From NCBI GenBank assembly GCA_020853575.1, contig JADYYP010000011.1, forward strand, positions 1-64,000: DNA of 64,000 nucleotides, in the 5' to 3' direction. The translations under genes were made by a program, and so were the position numbers. This document shows positions 39,476 to 48,432 of this stretch, piece after piece. This DNA is from Planctomycetota bacterium (GTDB lineage: Bacteria; Planctomycetota; UBA1135; GCA-002686595). The number at the start of each line of letters is the position of its first letter. Positions within the stretch are counted from its first letter, which is position 1. Under the pieces are notes generated by a model that was given only the letters and a program-made list of their open reading frames with translations, searched no databases and was not told where the DNA came from.

Positions 39476-39979
39476 ATGGAATTCACCTGCAATGAAGCTG
39501 TGCCGTTGATCGGCGCCTACCTCGATGGCGAGCTGTCCGAGCCGCGCGCGGCGCTGCTGCGCAAGCACCTGCTCGAATGCCACCTGTGCCGCAACGCCAC
39601 CCAAGACGGCAAGTCGCTCAAGCGCTGGTTCGCCCCGGCCAAGGCGGTTGCCGAAGCGCCGCTCGTCTCCGCCGTGCCGAACGGGTTCGCCGCACGCGTG
39701 GCGCGGCGCGCCTTCGCCGGCGACACGGGCGACCGCAGCGCACCCTTCACGCTCCAGCCCAGGACTTCTGATGGGCGTGTTCTGGCGTTTATCGTGGCCG
39801 CAACCGCCGTGGCGGCTGCGATCGCCCTGGTTTTGGCCTTGGTCGCGCGAGGCACCGTGCAGCCGACCGGAACGCACCTCTCCGCCGACGACCGCACGCC
39901 GGTGTCGCTGACGCAGATCCAGTCCGAGCTCGAGAAGCTCAATCAGGGGTCCGCTCCGGCGCCGCTCGAGCAACGCTAG
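39476..39979 (+). CDS. Membrane anti-sigma factor with zinc-finger (ZAS) domain
   Basis: Encodes 167 residues. The N-terminal domain carries the putative zinc-finger motif: Cys5, then LDGELSEPRAALLRKHLLECHLCR with the His-x3-Cys-x2-Cys signature. One membrane segment (about 102-124, VLAFIVAATAVAAAIALVLAL) places a short tail outside. It would bind the sigma factor encoded just upstream and release it on an envelope signal. The next genes (small periplasmic protein, PilMN-like, PilO-like) follow closely in the same direction. Confidence 0.9.
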   Translation: MEFTCNEAVPLIGAYLDGELSEPRAALLRKHLLECHLCRNATQDGKSLKRWFAPAKAVAEAPLVSAVPNGFAARVARRAFAGDTGDRSAPFTLQPRTSDGRVLAFIVAATAVAAAIALVLALVARGTVQPTGTHLSADDRTPVSLTQIQSELEKLNQGSAPAPLEQR

Positions 39980-40030
39980 GGCTTGCGGCGAGCTCCGGCG
40001 CCCACGACGATCCGTCCCCCTTCGCCCGCG

Positions 40031-40411
40031 ATGAACAATCTCCGACTCTGGATCGCGTTGCTCGCGCTGACCTGCTTCGCCGCCGGCGTTTCGGCCGGAC
40101 TGATGCTCGCTCCAGACGAGCCCGGTCCGGCGCGCGGCTCCCAGCCCTTCGACGCCTACCGCGAAGCCTTCGTCGGGCGCTTCCGGCTCAGCGCCGAGCG
40201 CCAGCGTTGGTTCGACGAGACGCTGCGCAACTACGCCGCGGCGATCGAGGACTCGCGTGCCCGTGTGCTGGCGCGCAGCCGCCCCGAGCTCGAACGCGAA
40301 CTGAGCGAAATCGGCGCTGTCTATCAGGGCTTCATCCGCGATCATGTCGTGCCCCCCGAGCAGCGCGCCGAGTTCGACGAGCTGTGCGGCGAGTGGCAAA
40401 CGATTCAGTGA
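40031..40411 (+). CDS. Small membrane-anchored periplasmic helical protein (Spy/CpxP-like)
   Basis: Encodes 126 residues: one N-terminal membrane segment (NNLRLWIALLALTCFAAGVSAGLML), then an all-helical, Arg/Glu-rich part with a LSAERQRWFDETLRNYAAAIEDSRARV segment like the LTxxQ repeats of periplasmic chaperone/sensor proteins. The match is weak and no Cys or metal ligands stand out. Its place between the anti-sigma factor and PilM-like genes suggests an envelope-stress sensing or modulating role. Confidence 0.55.
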   Translation: MNNLRLWIALLALTCFAAGVSAGLMLAPDEPGPARGSQPFDAYREAFVGRFRLSAERQRWFDETLRNYAAAIEDSRARVLARSRPELERELSEIGAVYQGFIRDHVVPPEQRAEFDELCGEWQTIQ

Positions 40412-40417
40412 GGATTC

Positions 40418-42142
40418 ATGGCCAGAACCTGCGGCATTCGCGTCGGACCGCGACGCTACGAGATGGTGGTGCTCGACGGCAGCGCCAAGAAGCACCGCAT
40501 CGCTGCCTACAAGAGCGGCGAGTTTCCGCAGGGGGGTGAGGACCCGATGGCGGACGCGGTCCGCGAGCTCGAATCGACGATCAAGGAGCTCAAGGTGCCG
40601 GTCGACGCCGTGGGAGTCGCGATCGACAGCGGCCTGGCGGCCTTCCGCACGCTGAAGCTGCCCGCGCTCGACGAGTCCAAGATCAACGACATCATCAAGT
40701 TCGAGGTCGAGAGCCAGCTCCCGCAGTGGAACATCGACGACGTCGTCGTCGACTTCATGACGCTCGACAAGACCGAGCAAGAAACGCAGCTGCTGGTCAC
40801 CGCGGTGCCCAAGTCCGCGCTGCAACGCGAGCTCGACCTGTGCTCGCGCGCCGGTGTCGAGCCGCTCGATGCTGAGCTCGAGGCCACGGCGATGGTCAAC
40901 GCGGCGCTGGCCGCCGAGGTGTGCGCCGTCGACGAAGCCCAGGTGCTGGTGCACATCGGCGAGGCCTCGACGGCGGTCGTGGTGCTCGACGGCGGCAAGG
41001 TGCGTTCGATGCGCGCCATCCACATCGGAGCGCTGACCCACGATCCGGGTGCCGGTCCAGAGGCGCTCGCCGAAGGCGCAACCGAGGACGCGGAGCAGGC
41101 GCGCAAGCGTGCCGCGGCAGTCACCGCCAACAGCGACGAGGCGGCGCGGCGCCTCGAACAGGCCGTTTCGCGCATCCGCCGCGAGCTCGGACGCACGCTC
41201 TCCGCGGCGCGCACGGCCAACCCGATCAAGGCCGTCTATGTCTGCGGTTGGGAGCTGCCCAACTTGATCGGCTCGACCGTGCTCGACATCCCGGTGTACG
41301 AGCTTGACGCGTTCGTCGAGGACTCGGGCCAGCCCGTGCAAGGCGCGGCTCCGCTGGTGATCGCCTATGGCGTGGCCTTGCGCATGCTCGGCGGCGGCTC
41401 GCTGCGCCCCTCGCTGCGCCGAGAGGAGCTGCGCTACACAGGTACGTTCGAGCGCTTGGAGCTGCCGATCGCCGTGGCGGTGATGCTGCTCGTGATGTGG
41501 CTCTCGGTGTTCAACATCTTCGAGCATCGCCGCATCCAGAACGCCGACGGCAACCTGTTCCTGTGGCTGCAGAGCAACAAGAACTTCCTGATCAACGACC
41601 CCAAGGCCGGCAAGCGCGGGCACCTCGAGAAGCCTTGGAAGGAAATCCAGGAGCTGGTCGAGAAGACCGCCAAGCCCGATAGCAACCTGCCGTGGCCACG
41701 CCTGGATCAGTTCAAGCAGATCGAGCGCGAGCTGCAGGTCAAGATCGCCAAGCTCAACCAAGAGCTGGGCAACACCGGTGAAGTGGCTCAGCCGCAGTCG
41801 GCCCTGGAAGCGCTGACGCTGGTGTGCTGCAAGATGGACGACTTGAAGGACCAGCTCGGCCGGGTCTCGATCCGGCGCGTCAACGCCAACTACGTGCCCA
41901 AGACCGGCGGTCAGGATTTCGTCCAGGTGCAGCTCGACCTGTCGTTCTTCAACGCTGGCGGCGCGGTGGCCGCGACCGGTGCCTTCGAAGCGCTCAAATC
42001 GGGGCTCGAGTCGAGTCCTTGGGTCCGCGAAGTGGTTGCCAAGACGACCAAGGAGTTCCCCGACGGCGGGGGCATCTACACCGACGGGTTCGTGGTCGTT
42101 TGCGACCTGAGCAAGGTCGAGCGCGCGAAGGAGGGGTCATGA
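40418..42142 (+). CDS. PilM-PilN fusion protein (GspL-like inner-membrane assembly factor)
   Basis: Encodes 574 residues. The cytoplasmic half (1-345) follows the actin-like PilM pattern: CGIRVGPRRYEMVVLDG, TLKLPALDESKINDIIKFEVESQLP, LLVTAVPKSALQRELDLCSRAGVEPLDAELEA, VLVHIGEASTAVVVLDGGKV and VCGWELPNLIG. A single membrane segment (about 348-368, LPIAVAVMLLVMWLSVFNIF) leads to a periplasmic PilN-like domain with coiled coil and a final beta-alpha domain. This is the topology of GspL in type II secretion, or of PilM and PilN fused, in type IV pilus assembly. The next gene, overlapping by four bases, is PilO/GspM-like. ATPase, pilin and secretin genes are outside the window. Confidence 0.75.
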   Translation: MARTCGIRVGPRRYEMVVLDGSAKKHRIAAYKSGEFPQGGEDPMADAVRELESTIKELKVPVDAVGVAIDSGLAAFRTLKLPALDESKINDIIKFEVESQLPQWNIDDVVVDFMTLDKTEQETQLLVTAVPKSALQRELDLCSRAGVEPLDAELEATAMVNAALAAEVCAVDEAQVLVHIGEASTAVVVLDGGKVRSMRAIHIGALTHDPGAGPEALAEGATEDAEQARKRAAAVTANSDEAARRLEQAVSRIRRELGRTLSAARTANPIKAVYVCGWELPNLIGSTVLDIPVYELDAFVEDSGQPVQGAAPLVIAYGVALRMLGGGSLRPSLRREELRYTGTFERLELPIAVAVMLLVMWLSVFNIFEHRRIQNADGNLFLWLQSNKNFLINDPKAGKRGHLEKPWKEIQELVEKTAKPDSNLPWPRLDQFKQIERELQVKIAKLNQELGNTGEVAQPQSALEALTLVCCKMDDLKDQLGRVSIRRVNANYVPKTGGQDFVQVQLDLSFFNAGGAVAATGAFEALKSGLESSPWVREVVAKTTKEFPDGGGIYTDGFVVVCDLSKVERAKEGS

Positions 42143-42702
42143 GCCTCAAGAACCTGATGGGCGCGATGAATCTGGCCCGCTGGATCATCGTGATGGGCGG
42201 GTTGGGCGCGGTCGCGCTCGGCGCCAACGGTTGGCGTCTCTACCACCAGCGCGTGGAACTCGAAGCGGCCCTGGAGCCCGACGGTCAGATCGAGCGCACC
42301 GTCCAGAAGATCCAGTTGCTCGGCAAGCAGTGCTCCAAGCTGCAGAGCGACGCCGACCGCGAGGGCCTGAGCGGTCAGAGCGAGCCGATCCTATATTTCC
42401 GCGGGCTGGCGTCGGACCCCAATGTGCGCTTCGGGCAGGTCGAGGTGAAGGAGCAGTCGCCGCAGGTCAACGTCAAGGGCACCGAGGACCTGCAGTACGT
42501 GCTTCAACCGCAGGTCGACAAGGGTCAGCCTCGCGATCGCATCGTCTACTACATGTACCTGTTGGAGTCGAAGTCGCGGCGCGTGCGCGTGACGAGCATC
42601 ACCCTGACCCCGGAGCAAAAGGTCAAGGAGTGGGAGATCGCCAACGACATGTGGAAGTGGACGATCGAGCTCACCTCGCGCACCAAGGTCGAGAAGAAGT
42701 AG
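42139..42702 (+). CDS. PilO/GspM-like inner-membrane assembly protein
   Basis: Encodes 187 residues. One N-terminal membrane segment (ARWIIVMGGLGAVALGANGW), a short coiled coil (VELEAALEPD...LLGKQCSKLQSDADRE) and a beta-alpha ferredoxin-like periplasmic domain (ILYFRGLASDPNVRFGQVEV...YYMYLLESKSRRVRVTSITL). ATG overlaps the previous stop (ATGA) and AGGAGG lies a few bases upstream. Size, topology and order after a PilMN-type protein identify it better than sequence does. The two would form an inner-membrane platform complex. Confidence 0.65.
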   Translation: MSLKNLMGAMNLARWIIVMGGLGAVALGANGWRLYHQRVELEAALEPDGQIERTVQKIQLLGKQCSKLQSDADREGLSGQSEPILYFRGLASDPNVRFGQVEVKEQSPQVNVKGTEDLQYVLQPQVDKGQPRDRIVYYMYLLESKSRRVRVTSITLTPEQKVKEWEIANDMWKWTIELTSRTKVEKK

Positions 42703-42885
42703 GTGCCGCGGCCCGGGTGAGCGGCCCACGCGCGGCGGGTTCGCGCTGATCACGGGCTTGTCATCTCCGCTGCGGGCGGTTGGTGCGACGATTTGAGCTG
42801 TCGGTGCGGATTTGCCGCGCCGTACCTTGTCGAAAACCGGCGCTCGAGGGATAGGTGAACAGTAGGCGCGCCCTACGCAACCGTC

Positions 42886-44028
42886 ATGGCACCGTATTCG
42901 TCTTTGGTCCTCGCTTGCCTGTGGCTCGGATCGGGCGCAGGCGGGCAAACGCTGCAGACCGCGACGGCGGTTCCGACCGCCTCGCTCGCGCAGCACTACC
43001 GCAAGCTCGCGGATGAGTTCGAGGTTGCCCAGCAGGCCTTGGTGAAGGCGCGCGGCTTCTCTCGCAACGCGGGCGGCGATGTTTCCACGTTGCGGGCGGA
43101 GTACGTGCTGCGCATGCAGCCGCTGGCCCAACAGGGCTATCCGCAGGCGATCGGTTGGATCATCAGCCACTTCGAATCGAGCGCGAACGACCCGCGCGCC
43201 GTCGGAGAGGTCCTGGCGCCCTTGTATTCGCGCATCCTGCCGTCCGAGGCCGGAGCCGAGTGGATCTGGGACGACGAGATCGAGCTGGTGGACGCGCTCA
43301 AACGCGACGCGCATGCGCTCGAAGGCGCGACCGCGTCGGCTTACGCGAACGCGATCTTCGTCGCACTCGCTCCCGCCGAGATCGAGCGCCGCATCCGCGC
43401 CTTGACCGTCGAGGCCGAAGCGCTGGCACCGCTGGGCTGCGCCGATCTCGTGGCGCGCGATGCGTGCACCGAGGTGTGGCGCCGCGAGCTCGCATTGCAG
43501 CGCACTGGCCCGGTCGCCGAAGTTTGCGAGCGCGGACTATGGCGCACGCGCAACATCGTGATCGGCGAGGGCCTGCGCGGGCTGCGCGGGGTCGACGTCA
43601 ACGAGAACGAGCTGCGGGTGGACGACTTCCGCGGCAAGGTGACCGTGCTCGCCTTCTTCTCGTTCGAGCGCAGCGGTGACCGCGCGCGCGTCGCACAGCT
43701 GCGGCGCCTCCAGGACCAATACGACCAGGCTCCGTTCACCGTGCTCGGAGTCAATCAGGACGTCAACGAGACCCTTTTCCGCAAGCTCTCCGAGGAGGCT
43801 GAGCTGCGCTTCCCGTGCGTCTTCGAGGGCGGCCGTCACGGCCGTGTGGCTTCTGCGCTGCATCTCGATGCACCGCCGAAGTGTCTCGTCCTCGATCGCG
43901 CGGGCAATTTGCGTTTCGTCGATCTCGACGCGGCGGCCTTGGAGGCTGCCGTGGCCGAGCTCGTGAAGGAACCGCTCGTCGAACAACCCAGTGAGCCCTT
44001 GAACGTTTCCACGCCCCGCCAACGCTGA
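42886..44028 (+). CDS. Secreted redoxin-fold protein lacking the redox cysteines
   Basis: Encodes 380 residues. A short signal peptide (MAPYSSLVLACLWLGSGAGGQ) and a helical domain (25-220) precede a thioredoxin/TlpA-like domain (about 225-360): LRVDDFRGKVTVLAFFSFERSGDRARVAQLRRLQDQY, VLGVNQDVNE, PPKCLVLDRAGNLRFVDL. In active TlpA proteins the position after the first strand is W-C-x-x-C; here it is FERSGDR, with no Cys. It is therefore probably not a disulfide oxidoreductase but a binding or structural relative. The cis-Pro before CLVL is kept. It precedes the repeat protein at 44048 by 19 bases. Confidence 0.75.
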   Translation: MAPYSSLVLACLWLGSGAGGQTLQTATAVPTASLAQHYRKLADEFEVAQQALVKARGFSRNAGGDVSTLRAEYVLRMQPLAQQGYPQAIGWIISHFESSANDPRAVGEVLAPLYSRILPSEAGAEWIWDDEIELVDALKRDAHALEGATASAYANAIFVALAPAEIERRIRALTVEAEALAPLGCADLVARDACTEVWRRELALQRTGPVAEVCERGLWRTRNIVIGEGLRGLRGVDVNENELRVDDFRGKVTVLAFFSFERSGDRARVAQLRRLQDQYDQAPFTVLGVNQDVNETLFRKLSEEAELRFPCVFEGGRHGRVASALHLDAPPKCLVLDRAGNLRFVDLDAAALEAAVAELVKEPLVEQPSEPLNVSTPRQR

Positions 44029-44047
44029 CCGGAAGGAGCAGCGCGCC

Positions 44048-45046
44048 ATGGTCCTGCGCAGGACAGGCCTGGACGGATTACCGCTCGTCGTCGTACTCGC
44101 CGCATCCGCGTCGATGGTTGCTTGGGCAACTGTCGGCGCCCGGCGAGCCGTCGATGCGCGGATGCCGACCACCGCGACCGGCGGGGGAGCCAGCGATCTG
44201 CGCGTGGCGCTTCCGGCGGATGCGGAACGCACCGACGGCGCGGCCTGGGCGGCGCTGGCGAACGAGATGCTCGCTTCGCTGGGCTCGCGCTCGCCTGTCG
44301 CCACGGGTGGCGCGGGCTGGGACGAGTCCGAGGCTTTCGACCAGGCGCGAGCCCTCGACGAAACAGCGACCGCCGGTGCTGGAGAGCCCGAGCGCATCGC
44401 CTGCACGGACGCCCAGGGGCGGCCGTTGCTCCACGGCTGGGTGCTCGACGGCAAGCCGCACGATCGCTGGGTGGTGTGGAGCGCCGACGGTACACGCCTG
44501 TTCAGCGGGCGCTTCGATCTGGGCAGTCCGGAAGGCGCCTGGAGTTGGTGGGACGAATCCGGAGAGCTGCGCACCGAGGGCTACTTCGAGCACGGTCGAG
44601 CGCAGAGCCTGTGGCGGGAGTACTACGCCGGCGGTCGCGAGATGTCGGCGATCGAATATCGCGATGGCCTGCAGCATGGTGAGGTCAACGAGTGGTGGGA
44701 GGACGGCTCACCGCGCACGGACGGCGAGTACGCCGAGGGCGAGCGCGACGGTTGGTGGCAGACCTGGCACGACAATGGTCAACCGCGAGCACGCGGCCTG
44801 TATCGCTCAGGACTGCGCGAGGGTCTGTGGGACGAGTGGCACGACAACGGCGTGCTGATGCAGCAGGCCAACTACCGCCGCGGGCGCCCTGATGGGTTGT
44901 GGCGCGAGTGGTACCGCGACGGGAGCCTCAAGGCCGAAGGAGGGTTCGTCGACGGCAAGCGCGAGGGCATTTGGAACTTCCTGGAGTTCGACGGGTCGAT
45001 CGACCCGCGCAGCGGCGAGTACCACGACGGCCGCAAGATCCGCTGA
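44048..45046 (+). CDS. YwqK/MORN-type repeat protein with N-terminal membrane segment
   Basis: Encodes 332 residues. After one hydrophobic segment (LPLVVVLAASASMVAWATVGA) and a variable region, residues 125-330 contain about nine repeats of roughly 23 residues with the pattern G-W-x-x-W-x-x-x-G-x-x-x-x-x-G-x-Y, for example GWWQTWHDNGQPRARGLYRSG and GLWREWYRDGSLKAEGGFVDG. These resemble YwqK-family and MORN repeats, which make a beta-sheet solenoid. GGAAGGAG precedes the ATG. It likely forms an operon with the redoxin-fold gene. The function is unknown. Confidence 0.8.
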   Translation: MVLRRTGLDGLPLVVVLAASASMVAWATVGARRAVDARMPTTATGGGASDLRVALPADAERTDGAAWAALANEMLASLGSRSPVATGGAGWDESEAFDQARALDETATAGAGEPERIACTDAQGRPLLHGWVLDGKPHDRWVVWSADGTRLFSGRFDLGSPEGAWSWWDESGELRTEGYFEHGRAQSLWREYYAGGREMSAIEYRDGLQHGEVNEWWEDGSPRTDGEYAEGERDGWWQTWHDNGQPRARGLYRSGLREGLWDEWHDNGVLMQQANYRRGRPDGLWREWYRDGSLKAEGGFVDGKREGIWNFLEFDGSIDPRSGEYHDGRKIR

Positions 45047-45159
45047 CGCGCCGTTCGCTTACCCGGCCCAAGCGAGGGCCACCAACTCGCCCCAGAATCC
45101 GCGCATAGATCTGTACATCACCCGCTCTGGGGACGCGCGCGAGTGCGTCTCCAACGAGC

Positions 45160-45196
45160 GCGCGCCGACTCGAGTGTCGAGCTCGCGTCGGCGCGC
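45160..45196. terminator. Hairpin between convergent genes
   Basis: GCGCGCCGAC (45160-45169) and GTCGGCGCGC (45187-45196) form a perfect 10-base stem with a 17-base loop, between the repeat-protein stop (45046) and the minus-strand metallopeptidase stop (45217). Confidence 0.5.
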
Positions 45197-45216
45197 AGTG
45201 TGCGCCGGCCGTTCGA

Positions 45217-46752
45217 CTAGTCGTCCTCGAGTCCCAGGATGGTGATCCAGGGATCGTCGGGATCGATTTCGGCGCCCAGTTGGCGCAGACGCTTGGCCTC
45301 GTCCTTCTGGCCCTTGCGTCCCAGCGCGCGTCCCAGCTCGCCGTAGTAGGAGCCATTCAACGGGTCAAGCTCGATCGCCTTGCGCAGCATCTCGATTCCC
45401 TTGTCGACCTCACCGCCGTCCTCGAGCAGCAGCTTGCCGTAGCGGTAGTAGGTCTGTGGGTTCTTGGAGCCCATCTCGATCGCCGTTTGGAACAGACGTT
45501 TGGCCTTGATCGGGCGCGGTGGGTACATGCCCGAGGCGTTCCGAGCCGCCTCCTCGAAGCCGCGCGCGGATACCAGCTTCAGGTTCGACTTGATGTAGGC
45601 GTACCACTCGCCCTGCAGGGCCTCGACTTGCTCGGGCTTCTCGAGTCCGAGGTACTTCTGGAAGACGCGCCAGACTTCCTTGCCCTCGACTGTCTTCAAG
45701 TACTCCGAGCCAACCTGCGAGCCCTCGCGCTTGACGTCCTTGCCCGCCGGTAGGGCATTGACGAACTCGCGGAACTTCTTCGAGTAGGCCGGTGTCGACA
45801 TCAAGAAGTGCACGAGCGACCAACCCCACGTGTAGTGGTCGTAGTCGCCGTCGGTCGAGACCAACTCCGAGAGCTTGCGCCAATTGCCCGAATCGATGTC
45901 CGACTGCACCTCACACAGGCGCCCCTCCAGGATCAGTCCCGTGCTGAGCTTCTTCTTGACCGGATCCCACTTGCTCGCGCCGTAGAACTCGGCCAGCGAC
46001 TCGCCGGGGAAGTGCGGCATCGAGAAGTCGAGGTCGATCAGTTTCTGCAAGTAGTGATTGGTCTCGTGGAACATCACCTCCTGCGTGAACTCGGGGTCGA
46101 GTCGGTCGTGATAGAAGTTCAATTCCATCGGCTCGATGAACTTGAAGTAGCCGAGCACGCCCTGGCCCGCGCCGCCGATCTGGATCATCGCGTCGTAGTC
46201 GATGTGCAGGCACACGAGCAGCGGCCCGAGATCGCGCGGCAGGCTGATCTTCCAATCCTTGATGAACGTCTCGAAGTACGTCTCCATCAAGTCGCGGTAG
46301 TTGTCGAACACCTTGTCGGGGAGCGTGTACTCGAACGCGAAGTGTTTCGTCGTCTGCTTGGCGCGATTGCGCCATTCCTTGCGGGCTTCGAGCGCCTTGA
46401 ACGCGTCCGTGCGCTCCTTGTTGCGCTTGGCGATCAACGCGTCGCGCTGTTTCACCGACATCCACTTGCCTTCGAAGCGCACGTTGCCCTTGGCGATCTG
46501 GGCCTTCTCCTCCTCGCTCGCGGGCGCGAGCAGCTCACCCGCGATCAAGCAGTCCTCGATCAGCTCCTGGGGCACGAAGACCTCGCCGTTCTTGAAGGTC
46601 AGCTTCAGGCCGCCTTCGGCCCGCGTCAGCTTCTTCCCGACGATCACACGGCCGTCTTTCAAGAGCAGGAAGTCGTTCCCCGCTTCTTGAGCCGCGGCGA
46701 ACGGCACCAACAGGCCCAATGAAATGACGACGATGCGCAGCAGTGCTTGCAC
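45217..46752 (-). CDS. Secreted DUF1570-like gluzincin metallopeptidase with C-terminal TPRs
   Basis: Encodes 511 residues from a GTG. A signal peptide (MQALLRIVVISLGLLVPFAAAQ) and a short SH3-like/coiled-coil region (to about 120) precede the peptidase domain. Zinc motif: FHETNHYLQK (His229-Glu230-x-x-His233) and a downstream PGESLAEFYG that supplies the third ligand Glu. TPR-like helices close the protein (about 400-505, PQTYYRYGKLLLEDGG, GSYYGELGRALGRKG). The family has the peptidase-MA fold; its substrates are unknown. It starts 24 bases downstream of a paralogue without zinc ligands, on the same strand. Confidence 0.78.
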   Translation of the reverse strand: MQALLRIVVISLGLLVPFAAAQEAGNDFLLLKDGRVIVGKKLTRAEGGLKLTFKNGEVFVPQELIEDCLIAGELLAPASEEEKAQIAKGNVRFEGKWMSVKQRDALIAKRNKERTDAFKALEARKEWRNRAKQTTKHFAFEYTLPDKVFDNYRDLMETYFETFIKDWKISLPRDLGPLLVCLHIDYDAMIQIGGAGQGVLGYFKFIEPMELNFYHDRLDPEFTQEVMFHETNHYLQKLIDLDFSMPHFPGESLAEFYGASKWDPVKKKLSTGLILEGRLCEVQSDIDSGNWRKLSELVSTDGDYDHYTWGWSLVHFLMSTPAYSKKFREFVNALPAGKDVKREGSQVGSEYLKTVEGKEVWRVFQKYLGLEKPEQVEALQGEWYAYIKSNLKLVSARGFEEAARNASGMYPPRPIKAKRLFQTAIEMGSKNPQTYYRYGKLLLEDGGEVDKGIEMLRKAIELDPLNGSYYGELGRALGRKGQKDEAKRLRQLGAEIDPDDPWITILGLEDD

Positions 46753-46760
46753 GGCTCTCT

Positions 46761-46767
46761 CTCCTCC
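46761..46767 (-). promoter_or_regulatory. Ribosome binding site for a GTG start
   Basis: GGAGGAG on the minus strand lies 8 bases before GTG 46752, in the 24-base gap after the upstream stop. It supports the GTG start and independent re-initiation. Confidence 0.65.
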
Positions 46768-46776
46768 GCCTCGGAC

Positions 46777-48432
46777 CTAGACGTTCTCGAAATACGACTT
46801 CTCGAAGGCTGCCCAATCGGAGTCGCTCCAGCCGTGGAAGCATCGATCGAAGGTCGCGTCGAGCAGCTCTTGTTCCTTCTTCTTCCATTCCTGGTTCTTG
46901 TTCTTGAAGAAGGCCTCTTCCTCTTCCTCGGTCTTGGGCTTGGCGGCTTCGACCGGCTTCTTCGCGCTCTCGGCGGCCTCGATTTCGCTCACGACCGTGC
47001 GCAGGGTCTTCATGTAGTTGCGCAGCACGTCCTTCGACTTGGAGTTCTTCGCGCCTTCGCCGACCGTCAAGTGGCGCACGAGCGCACCCGACTGATAGTG
47101 ACGTGAGGCCCACTGATCCCCGCCGCCACCGACGTAGTCGGAGTCGGTCAGCTTGAACAGCTCGCGCGGCTTGGTGCCGTTGCCGGCGCGGATCAACTCG
47201 CGCAACTCGTCGCGACCGTAGACGTCGGTGCGGAAGTCGAGCTTGCCCTTGTCCAAGCGCGACTTCTCGACGAGTTGCGTCAGGCCATTGCTCAGCCAAC
47301 CGGGCATCGCCCACCACAGGTTGCTGTCGCGGTCCTGGAACCACAGCGAGAAGATCGTGCGATTGAGGTAGTCGACCTCGTAGCTCGTCACGAACCCGGC
47401 CTGGTCGTTGTGCATCACGATTTCGGGCATGCGATCGCCGAACACGAAGAACGAGCCACCGCCGAAGAACGAGCGCTCTTCGTCCTGGTTGGCGCAGATG
47501 CGGATCACCGGTTGGCGCACGTACTCGTTCGTGCCGACGAAGGGGAACGTCGACTCGCACCACTTGAACACCGCCTCGGCCTGCTCGCCGACGCGTTGAG
47601 CGAACTTGGCGTCGGAGTGGCTGAGGATCAGGAAGCGCCCGACCTGCAACACGTCCCAGCCCTCGGTGACGGTCGCCTTGGCCTTGCGGTGCGCGGTCTT
47701 CTCGCTCTCCACACGGCGCGTCTTGCGCTGCTCCGGGGTGAGCTTGTCCTCGTCGACGAAGTCCTCGATGCGTTCGCCGGTCGAAGCCGCGCCGGCCAGG
47801 CGACCGGACACGCTCAGCAGCTCGAAGCTCTTCTGCGTGTCCGTGACTTCCTTTTTCAGCTTGTCGTACGAGTCCTCGAGCACGTCGATTTGCACCGCGT
47901 AGTCGACCAGCGTCGTGTGGTGCACCCAGGTGATGATGCGCTTGGGGCCGGTGCGCGTGAGCTTCTCGATCTTGATCTCGTAGCAGGTGACCTTGTGGTC
48001 CTTCAGGTCGATCGGCTTCTCGTCGCTGACGTAGAAGCCGCCGTCGTTGTTCGTGCGCTTGAGGTAGTCGAGGTAGTCCTTGTAGGGATTCTCGATGACC
48101 AGGATGACGTTCTTGTCCTTGTCTTCCTTCTTCTCCACCTCGGCGCGCTTGCGCGCGGCCTGGGTCGGGAAGGCGAGCACGACCAACTCGGGCTTGTGCT
48201 CGTAGGTCCAACCGCCACCGGACTCCGTGTAGAAGTACGAGCGATTGCAGAGCCACTTGGCCGTTTGCCACTTCTCGGTGGACTGCATCGGGATCTGCGT
48301 CCATTCCTTGGGCGCCTTGATCCGGTAGCCGAAGTCCTGGTTCTCGTAGGGCTTCGATCCCTGGGCGCGAACGTCCAGCGCGAGCGTCGCGATCGCGCAC
48401 GCGCACATCAACCACAGCAGCAGGCGAGTCAT
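46777..48432 (-). CDS. Secreted DUF1570-like protein with degenerate zinc site
   Basis: Encodes 551 residues. Signal peptide MTRLLLWLMCACAIATLALDVRAQ, then a beta domain (about 25-190), a charged linker and a peptidase-MA-like domain (about 255-460). Where the downstream paralogue has HETNH, this one has YEVDY (about residue 351), and the later PGESLAEF is replaced by PGWLSNGLTQL, so both His ligands and the third Glu are missing. The C-terminal region is a Lys/Glu-rich helix. It is most likely a pseudoenzyme. AGGAG precedes the ATG by about 10 bases. It is first in a two-gene operon with the intact metallopeptidase. Confidence 0.75.
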   Translation of the reverse strand: MTRLLLWLMCACAIATLALDVRAQGSKPYENQDFGYRIKAPKEWTQIPMQSTEKWQTAKWLCNRSYFYTESGGGWTYEHKPELVVLAFPTQAARKRAEVEKKEDKDKNVILVIENPYKDYLDYLKRTNNDGGFYVSDEKPIDLKDHKVTCYEIKIEKLTRTGPKRIITWVHHTTLVDYAVQIDVLEDSYDKLKKEVTDTQKSFELLSVSGRLAGAASTGERIEDFVDEDKLTPEQRKTRRVESEKTAHRKAKATVTEGWDVLQVGRFLILSHSDAKFAQRVGEQAEAVFKWCESTFPFVGTNEYVRQPVIRICANQDEERSFFGGGSFFVFGDRMPEIVMHNDQAGFVTSYEVDYLNRTIFSLWFQDRDSNLWWAMPGWLSNGLTQLVEKSRLDKGKLDFRTDVYGRDELRELIRAGNGTKPRELFKLTDSDYVGGGGDQWASRHYQSGALVRHLTVGEGAKNSKSKDVLRNYMKTLRTVVSEIEAAESAKKPVEAAKPKTEEEEEAFFKNKNQEWKKKEQELLDATFDRCFHGWSDSDWAAFEKSYFENV

